Origin: JAUXEH01 sp965533275
GTDB taxonomy: Bacteria; Acidobacteriota; Aminicenantia; Aminicenantales; Aminicenantaceae
Length of the DNA stretch: 64,000 nucleotides
Direction of reading: 5' to 3'
Assembly: GCA_965533275.1 (NCBI GenBank)
Contig: CBESWG010000014.1
Coordinates: 1 to 64,000 of the forward strand
Positions 59,500-64,000 of this stretch are shown piece after piece. The position numbers were made by a program, and so were the translations under genes. The notes under the pieces were generated by a model, which did not search any database, was not told the origin of the DNA, and was given only the letters and a program-made list of their open reading frames with translations. Positions within the stretch are counted from its first letter, which is position 1. Every line of letters begins with the position of its first letter.

Positions 59500-60969
59500 T
59501 TATTTGCGGTCTCGCTGGAGCTTTTTAACCAGCTGCCGGTGGTGGTCGTAGATGTTGAGCACCAGAGGCATCTCTCCCGGCAGGGCATGCGTCCCGCAGG
59601 CATGGCAGGGATCGTAGGGCCTGAAGGCCATCTCCGTCATGTTGAGCAGTCCCTCGGACACCTTGCCACCCTTGATGAAGGCCTTGGCGGCCTTTTCGAT
59701 GGACATGGTGATGGCCGGGGCGTTGTGGATGGTGGCCACGATCAGGTTGGCCTCTTCCATGATCCCGCGTTCGTCTGTCTTGTAGTGATGGATCAGGGTG
59801 CCGCGCGGGGCCTCCACGATGCCCACGCCTTCGGTCGGCGTCTCCGTGGGGAGCTGGCGGATGTTGGGATCGGTGATGGTCTTGTCTTCCAGCAGCAGCT
59901 TCATGGCCTCCGCGGCCTGCAGGGCCTCGATCAGGCGGGCCCAGTGGAAAGCCAGCGTGTGGTGAGAGGGCTTGCCTCCCAGGACCTCGAACATCTTCTC
60001 GTAATGCTCCTGGGCCAGGGGTGTCTGCATGCCGTCGGAGGCGTTCAGCCTTGCCAGGGGAGCCACACGGTAGAGGCTGGTGTCTTCACCCTCGACAAAT
60101 CCCTTCCAGCCTAGCTTTTTAAGGAAGGGGAACTTGATGTAGGACCAGGGTTCCACGTGCTCCGCGATGTGATCGAGGTATTCGTGGGACTTGAATTTTA
60201 CAAATTCCTTGCCCTTTGTGTCGACCACGCGCACGTCGCCGTCGTAGAATTCGACCTTGTTGTTCTCGTCGACGAGCCCCATGTAGTAGGTCTCGAGCTG
60301 GTAGGCGTCGCCCACGACCACGTCGACATAGTCTTTGTTCTTGAGGACCACGTCGCCGAAGAGCTGCAGGGCGAACTGGGCGAATTCCACGGCCAGGTTC
60401 GCGGTCTCCAGGAACTCCACGCGGTGCTCTTCGTCCAGTCCCTTGGACACCCCGCCCGGAAGCCCGCAGACCGGGTGGATGACCTTCCCACCCAGCCAGT
60501 TGATGATCTCCCGGCACTCGCGGCGCACACGGATGACTTGGCCTCCGATCTCGAGGCCCACCTTTCCGATGACCCCCAGGATGTTCCGGTCCGCTGCGGG
60601 GGCGGTGGGGCCGACCACGAAGTCGGGTCCGCCCAGGAAGAAGAAATGCAGCGTATGGTCCTCCATCATGAACGCGTTGTAGATGAGCTCCCGGATCTTG
60701 CGTCCTGTGGGAGTGGGTTCCACGTTGAAGACTGCGTCCACGGCCTTGGTCGAACACATGTGGTGCGTGGTGGGACAAACGCCGCATATGCGCGGCGTGA
60801 TGCGCGGCATCTCCTCGACAGGGCGGCCCACGGCGAACTGCTCGAATCCACGCAGCTCCGGGACCTGCAGGAACGCCCTTTCAACGTCTCCCTTGTCATC
60901 CAGGAAGATCTCGATCTTGCCGTGGCCCTCCAGTCGTGTTATGGGATCGATGGTGATTCTTTCACTCAT
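59500..60969 (-). CDS. mvhA: [NiFe] hydrogenase large subunit MvhA (group 3c type)
   Basis: A 489-residue catalytic subunit. N-terminal ITIDPITRLEGHGKIEIFLD, ligand motif RICGVCPTTHHM and C-terminal ligand motif DPCHACGTH. After this His comes a 28-residue tail (ALPGEMPLVLNIYDH onward), the cleavable extension expected of a precursor. GIVEAPRGTLIHHY is another family block. The stand-alone protease at 48.1-48.6 kb is the likely processing enzyme. GGAGG precedes the ATG, which overlaps the mvhG stop. MvhAGD feeds H2 electrons to HdrA for flavin-based bifurcation. Confidence 0.94.
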   Translation of the reverse strand: MSERITIDPITRLEGHGKIEIFLDDKGDVERAFLQVPELRGFEQFAVGRPVEEMPRITPRICGVCPTTHHMCSTKAVDAVFNVEPTPTGRKIRELIYNAFMMEDHTLHFFFLGGPDFVVGPTAPAADRNILGVIGKVGLEIGGQVIRVRRECREIINWLGGKVIHPVCGLPGGVSKGLDEEHRVEFLETANLAVEFAQFALQLFGDVVLKNKDYVDVVVGDAYQLETYYMGLVDENNKVEFYDGDVRVVDTKGKEFVKFKSHEYLDHIAEHVEPWSYIKFPFLKKLGWKGFVEGEDTSLYRVAPLARLNASDGMQTPLAQEHYEKMFEVLGGKPSHHTLAFHWARLIEALQAAEAMKLLLEDKTITDPNIRQLPTETPTEGVGIVEAPRGTLIHHYKTDERGIMEEANLIVATIHNAPAITMSIEKAAKAFIKGGKVSEGLLNMTEMAFRPYDPCHACGTHALPGEMPLVLNIYDHHRQLVKKLQRDRK

Positions 60970-61943
60970 TTGATTGCCTCCAATCTTTTTCTCCGCAGGA
61001 TCGATGAGGGCAGGCTGAAACGGTAGAAGGTCCCGGCAGGATCCACGATGGAGTCGACGATCTTTTCGATCTCGCCTTCATCATTCGTCTCGATGATGGA
61101 GCCCATGGCGGCCAGGAACTTGGCGCCCTGGTCGTAGACTTGGTCGGTGGGGCCGAAGCATCCACGACAGGGCATGTTGGCTGTGATACAGCGTTCCCCG
61201 CAACCCGTCCGGGTGGCGGGTCCCATGCAGATGATGCCCTGGGCCAGGAAACAGGTTTCAGGGTCGGCCAGGACCTCCCAGGGGCGCTTGATCTCGAGCA
61301 TCTCCAGCTTTTCGGGTTTGGAGTCGTTGCGCTCACAGTCATCGCACAGGGACTTGTTGGGCGACAGCACCGAGCCCTTGGGTGGCAGTTTCCCTTCCAG
61401 GATCGCACCCACGGCGTTCAGGATGAGGTCCCGCGGTGTGGCGCATCCCGGGAGATAGTAGTCGACGTCGATGACCTGGTCGAGGGTTTTGACGGTATCC
61501 CAGAACGCTGGCAGTGTCATTTCGTAGCCATCCACCTCACATTTTTCCAGGGGGACCACCCTGTCCGGATTCTCAGTGGACGGCGTGGTGTGGTAGGAGC
61601 GGTTGAAGATGGTCTCCTTGTTCCAGAAGTTGCCAAGCCCCGGGATCCCGCCCAGATGGGAACAGGAACCGTGGGCCACGATGAGGCCGGACTTCCTGCG
61701 CAGCATCTGGACCATCTCTTCCTGCTCGGACATGCGGACGGCACCGTTGATGAAGGTCACGGCGATGGAGCCGTCCGGCATGGCTTCGACGTCCTTCTTC
61801 TTGATGTCGATGGCCACGGGCCAGAACACGATGTCCACGGCCTCGACCACCTTAAGGAGGTCTTCCGCCAGGTCGACGATGGACTCTTCGCAGCCCCCGC
61901 AGGAGGAACACCAGTAAAATGCGACCTTGGGCTTTTCGCTCAT
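60966..61943 (-). CDS. mvhG: hydrogenase small subunit MvhG
   Basis: A 325-residue Fe-S subunit. Proximal-cluster cysteines are in FYWCSSCGGCEESIVDL and AHGSCSHLGGIPG, then YYLPGCATPRD. Ligands for two more clusters are in LCDDCERND, GIICMGPATRTGCGERC and MPCRGCFGPTDQVYD. No Tat signal is present, so the enzyme is cytoplasmic. Start 61943 overlaps the mvhD stop (ATGA); a longer in-frame extension over mvhD is rejected. Confidence 0.94.
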   Translation of the reverse strand: MSEKPKVAFYWCSSCGGCEESIVDLAEDLLKVVEAVDIVFWPVAIDIKKKDVEAMPDGSIAVTFINGAVRMSEQEEMVQMLRRKSGLIVAHGSCSHLGGIPGLGNFWNKETIFNRSYHTTPSTENPDRVVPLEKCEVDGYEMTLPAFWDTVKTLDQVIDVDYYLPGCATPRDLILNAVGAILEGKLPPKGSVLSPNKSLCDDCERNDSKPEKLEMLEIKRPWEVLADPETCFLAQGIICMGPATRTGCGERCITANMPCRGCFGPTDQVYDQGAKFLAAMGSIIETNDEGEIEKIVDSIVDPAGTFYRFSLPSSILRRKRLEAIK

Positions 61944-62365
61944 TGCTCTCCTCCATTCAGGTTGAGTGGGCCGAGCTCTCGGACCTGTTCGGTGAATTCG
62001 TTGCAGACGTGCTGGAACTTGGCGCCTTCGGCGGCAGATACCCATTCCAAACGGAATCGCTCTTCTTCGATCCCGAACTGCTCGAGTACCTTGTTCAACA
62101 GTTTGTATCGCCTCAGGGCTTTGTAGTTGCCTTCTTGGTAGTGGCAGTCTCCCGGGTGGCATCCAGAGATCAGGACACCGTCGGCGCCTTCATCGAAGGC
62201 CTTCAGCACGAACTGAGGATCGACACGGCCGCTGCACATCACGCGGATGATTCGCACGTTGGGGGCGTAGGTCATCCGGGCGGTGCCGGCCAGGTCGGCG
62301 CCGGTGTAGGAGCACCAGTTACACAAGAAACCAACAATTTTGGGCTCGTATGACTCGTTGCTCAT
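61940..62365 (-). CDS. mvhD: MvhD, [2Fe-2S] electron-transfer subunit linking hydrogenase to Hdr
   Basis: A 141-residue protein of the MvhD/FrhD-like family: FLCNWCSYTGADLAG, VRIIRVMCSGRVDPQFVLKA and VLISGCHPGDCHYQEGNYKA. These cysteines hold a [2Fe-2S] cluster that carries electrons from MvhG to HdrA. TAAAGGAGG precedes the ATG. Its position between the hdrA-like gene and mvhG is standard for Hdr-linked hydrogenases. Confidence 0.94.
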   Translation of the reverse strand: MSNESYEPKIVGFLCNWCSYTGADLAGTARMTYAPNVRIIRVMCSGRVDPQFVLKAFDEGADGVLISGCHPGDCHYQEGNYKALRRYKLLNKVLEQFGIEEERFRLEWVSAAEGAKFQHVCNEFTEQVRELGPLNLNGGEQ

Positions 62366-62416
62366 CGTTGGCCTCCTTTACTAGAAATATTTCTCATCGG
62401 TTTCGAAAAACTTGAC

Positions 62417-62445
62417 ATTATACTTGAACCATTCTTAATATGCCA
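62417..62445 (-). promoter_or_regulatory. possible internal promoter before mvhD
   Basis: The minus strand has a perfect TATAAT (62422-62417) in the 87-base gap between the hdrA-like gene and mvhD. No good -35 element lies at the right distance. It could allow mvhDGA to be expressed apart from the hdrA-like gene. Confidence 0.35.
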
Positions 62446-62452
62446 CATAAAA

Positions 62453-64000
62453 TTATTCGATGAAGAGCCCTTCGATCTCAGCGAAGATCTGCTCGTCACG
62501 GTAGTGTTTCTGATACGATGCGCCGCTGGGACAGGCGGAGACACAGGTCCCGCACCCCTTGCAGAGCGCATCGTTGATCTCGGAGTATCCCTTCTCCTTG
62601 TCGTGCGTGATCGCCGTAAAGGGGCAGAGGCTCACGCAAATCTGACACCCGGAACAGAGGTCCTCGTCGATGACCGCGGTGATGGGCTCCAGCTCGAAGG
62701 TGCCCTTGTCGGCCAGGGCCAGGGCCTCAGCAGCTGCCGCACCGGCTTGCCCCACGGTGTCGGGGATGTCCTTGGGTGATTGACAGGCACCAGCGAGGAA
62801 GATCCCGTCGGAGAATGTCGACACAGGGGCGAGCTTGGGATGACGTTCCAGGAAGAAAGTATCCTGTGTGCAGGAGATGTTGAAGGTCTTGGCGACCTTG
62901 TTGTGATCCACGCTGGGCTCCAGCCCCGTCGCCAGGATCACCATGTCCACCGGGATGCGCCGCAGAGCGCCCAGCAGGGTGTCCTCCACCCGGATGATGA
63001 GCCGGCCTTCCTCCTCCGGAATCATCGGGACGTCCGTAATCTCCGAGACGCGGCCCCGGATAAACTTGGTTCCCTCCTCCAGCAGGCGGTGGTAGAACTC
63101 CTCGTATCCCTTCCCGAAACAGCGCATGTCGATGTAGAAATCGTAGACGTCTGCGCAGGTCTTTTCCTTGAGCAGGTGCGCGAACTTCAGCGAGTACATG
63201 CAGCAGACCCGGGAACAATATTCGTTGTAGTTTTCGTCGCGTGAACCCACGCAGTGTACGATCCCCACGGCCTTGGGCTCCTCACCGTTGGCGCACTTGA
63301 TCTTGCCGCCCGTGGGGCCCGAGGCATTGACCAGCCGCTCGAACTCCAGCCCGTCGAGCACGTTGTCCAGGCGGCCGTATCCGTAGGTGGGGATGCGGCC
63401 GGCGTCGAACTGCTTGTATCCAGTGGCCAGGATGACCGAGCCCACCTCCAGGTCCAGGAACTCGTCCTGCTGGTCGTAATCCACGGCCTCCTTGGGGCAG
63501 ACCTGGGCGCATATCTTGCATTCGCCCGTCTGGAAGTGGATGCAGGATTCCTCATCGATGAAGGGAACCATGGGGACGGCCTGGCGGCTCGGTACCCGGA
63601 TGGCCGTTTCCGGCCCAAGGTGCATTTCGCTGTGGATGACCTTGCGTCCCCTGATGTCTTCGTACGTGATGCATTCGGTGGGGCAGAAATAGGCGCAGGC
63701 CGTGCAGCCGATGCAGGCCTCGGACGGCTCCCCGAACGGCGGAGAGACGACGCGGCTCTTTCCCCTCTCGATGAAGCTGATGGCCTCGGCCCCCACGACC
63801 TCAGAGCAGGCCCGCACACACAATCCGCACAGGATGCACTTCTCATCGGGGTCCTCGACCTCGAACCGGGTCTTCTCGATGCCCAGGCTCTTGGCGATCT
63901 CCTGGAGGGGCTCCGCCGCCGGCGCGCGCGCCAGCAGCATCTCGACATTGAGCTTGCGCGCCAGGAGCACGCGCTCCGATGCGGTCTGGATCTCCATGCC
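62453..64000 (-). CDS. HdrA-like flavin/Fe-S subunit with NuoG-like N-terminal region, 5' end beyond window
   Basis: About 515 residues are in the window and the reading frame stays open to the edge, so the start lies outside. The visible N-terminal part (GMEIQTASERVLLARKLNVE, then EKCILCGLCVRACSEV and CIGCTACAYFCPTE) matches the Fe-S region of NuoG/FdhA-type proteins, with the His-ligated cluster motif missing. The rest is HdrA: CIHFQTGECKICAQVCPKEA, SVILATGYKQFD, HCVGSRDENYNEYCSRVCCM, GIFLAGACQSPKDIP, and two terminal [4Fe-4S] motifs CSGCQICVSLCPFTA and CKGCGTCVSACPSGA. The glycine-rich FAD motif of the HdrA N-terminal half is not seen. It is upstream of mvhD and is the expected electron-bifurcating partner of MvhAGD. 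Confidence 0.85.
   Translation of the reverse strand, partial: GMEIQTASERVLLARKLNVEMLLARAPAAEPLQEIAKSLGIEKTRFEVEDPDEKCILCGLCVRACSEVVGAEAISFIERGKSRVVSPPFGEPSEACIGCTACAYFCPTECITYEDIRGRKVIHSEMHLGPETAIRVPSRQAVPMVPFIDEESCIHFQTGECKICAQVCPKEAVDYDQQDEFLDLEVGSVILATGYKQFDAGRIPTYGYGRLDNVLDGLEFERLVNASGPTGGKIKCANGEEPKAVGIVHCVGSRDENYNEYCSRVCCMYSLKFAHLLKEKTCADVYDFYIDMRCFGKGYEEFYHRLLEEGTKFIRGRVSEITDVPMIPEEEGRLIIRVEDTLLGALRRIPVDMVILATGLEPSVDHNKVAKTFNISCTQDTFFLERHPKLAPVSTFSDGIFLAGACQSPKDIPDTVGQAGAAAAEALALADKGTFELEPITAVIDEDLCSGCQICVSLCPFTAITHDKEKGYSEINDALCKGCGTCVSACPSGASYQKHYRDEQIFAEIEGLFIE

Noticed and set aside
62412..62434. Plus-strand TTGACA-N17-TTAATA promoter-like sequence between the hdrA-like gene and mvhD
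   Set aside because: It points towards the antisense strand of the hdrA-like gene, and no plus-strand gene follows. It overlaps the minus-strand TATAAT and is probably a chance match in an A/T-rich gap.
1..64000. CRISPR arrays, prophage genes, insertion sequences, rRNA genes, plasmid or phage origins
   Set aside because: None was found. There are no regularly spaced direct repeats, no transposase or phage structural genes, and the only recombinase is the housekeeping XerC/D type.

Overview
This 64 kb window is a chromosomal segment of a diderm (LPS-bearing), probably anaerobic, hydrogen-metabolising bacterium. LptD, LpxD, a heptose kinase, a heptosyltransferase and an O-antigen ligase show the outer membrane. 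Two different cytoplasmic [NiFe] hydrogenases and an Hdr-type flavin/Fe-S subunit show the anaerobic energy metabolism. The lineage cannot be fixed by reading alone. A separate F0 a/c gene block, a TGS-less ThrRS, an OB-domain-less PheT, and Hdr/Mvh plus a hydBGDA-type hydrogenase would fit Acidobacteriota/Aminicenantes-like or Desulfobacterota-like relatives; this is inference only. No rRNA, CRISPR array, prophage or insertion sequence was seen.

Layout. (1) 1-6.9 kb: the 3' end of a tRNA-Val, then a translation operon (thrS, infC with an AUC start, rpmI, rplT, pheS, pheT) and two cell-division genes (zapB-like, zapA). (2) 7.0-15.9 kb: a tightly packed plus-strand housekeeping run (rny, a YmdB-type phosphodiesterase, xseA, xseB, dxs, tlyA, nadK, trxA, trxB). 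(3) 15.9-19.6 kb, minus strand: atpZ, atpI, atpB, atpE (F0 a/c module only), yihY, lpxD. (4) 19.7-26.4 kb, plus strand: lptD and a deoxysugar-nucleotide cluster (rmlA, rmlC-like, rmlB, two SDR epimerase/reductases). (5) 26.4-35.3 kb, mostly minus: purF, heptose-7-phosphate kinase, PHP phosphoesterase, O-antigen ligase, heptosyltransferase, a Trm112-like protein, then a plus-strand glycoside-hydrolase-like gene and a minus-strand SH3/beta-barrel outer-membrane protein. (6) 35.4-43.5 kb, plus: DUF1573 protein, yggT, yggU, CNT nucleoside transporter, UspA tandem protein, dprA, topA, xerC/D. (7) 43.5-47.1 kb, minus: ComEA-like, rdgB, mgtC, UbiA prenyltransferase, methyltransferase.

(8) 47.1-64 kb, all minus, is a hydrogen-metabolism island. 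It holds maturation genes (hypA, hypB, a HyaD/HycI-type protease) and a small regulatory operon (REC-histidine kinase plus two stand-alone receivers) behind an excellent sigma-54 promoter. Next come a four-subunit group-3b-type hydrogenase operon (hydB, hydG, hydD, hydA) behind a second sigma-54 element, and an NtrC-type regulator with its membrane Cache-HAMP histidine kinase. Last is an hdrA-like/mvhD/mvhG/mvhA cluster ending in a strong intrinsic terminator. The likely wiring is that the membrane kinase senses a small molecule and phosphorylates the sigma-54 activator, which switches on the hydBGDA operon and possibly the second regulatory operon. The two hydrogenases would exchange electrons between H2, NAD(P)H and ferredoxin/thiol-disulfide carriers.

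The most striking observation is that the catalytic subunit HydA is fused in frame to its own C-terminal maturation endopeptidase. The protease domain sits where the cleavable C-terminal extension of a hydrogenase large subunit normally lies, so cleavage at the canonical site would release the protease itself. Other points of note are a c-ring subunit with a Na+-binding-like residue set and an hdrA-like protein whose N-terminal flavin-binding half seems replaced by NuoG-like Fe-S domains.
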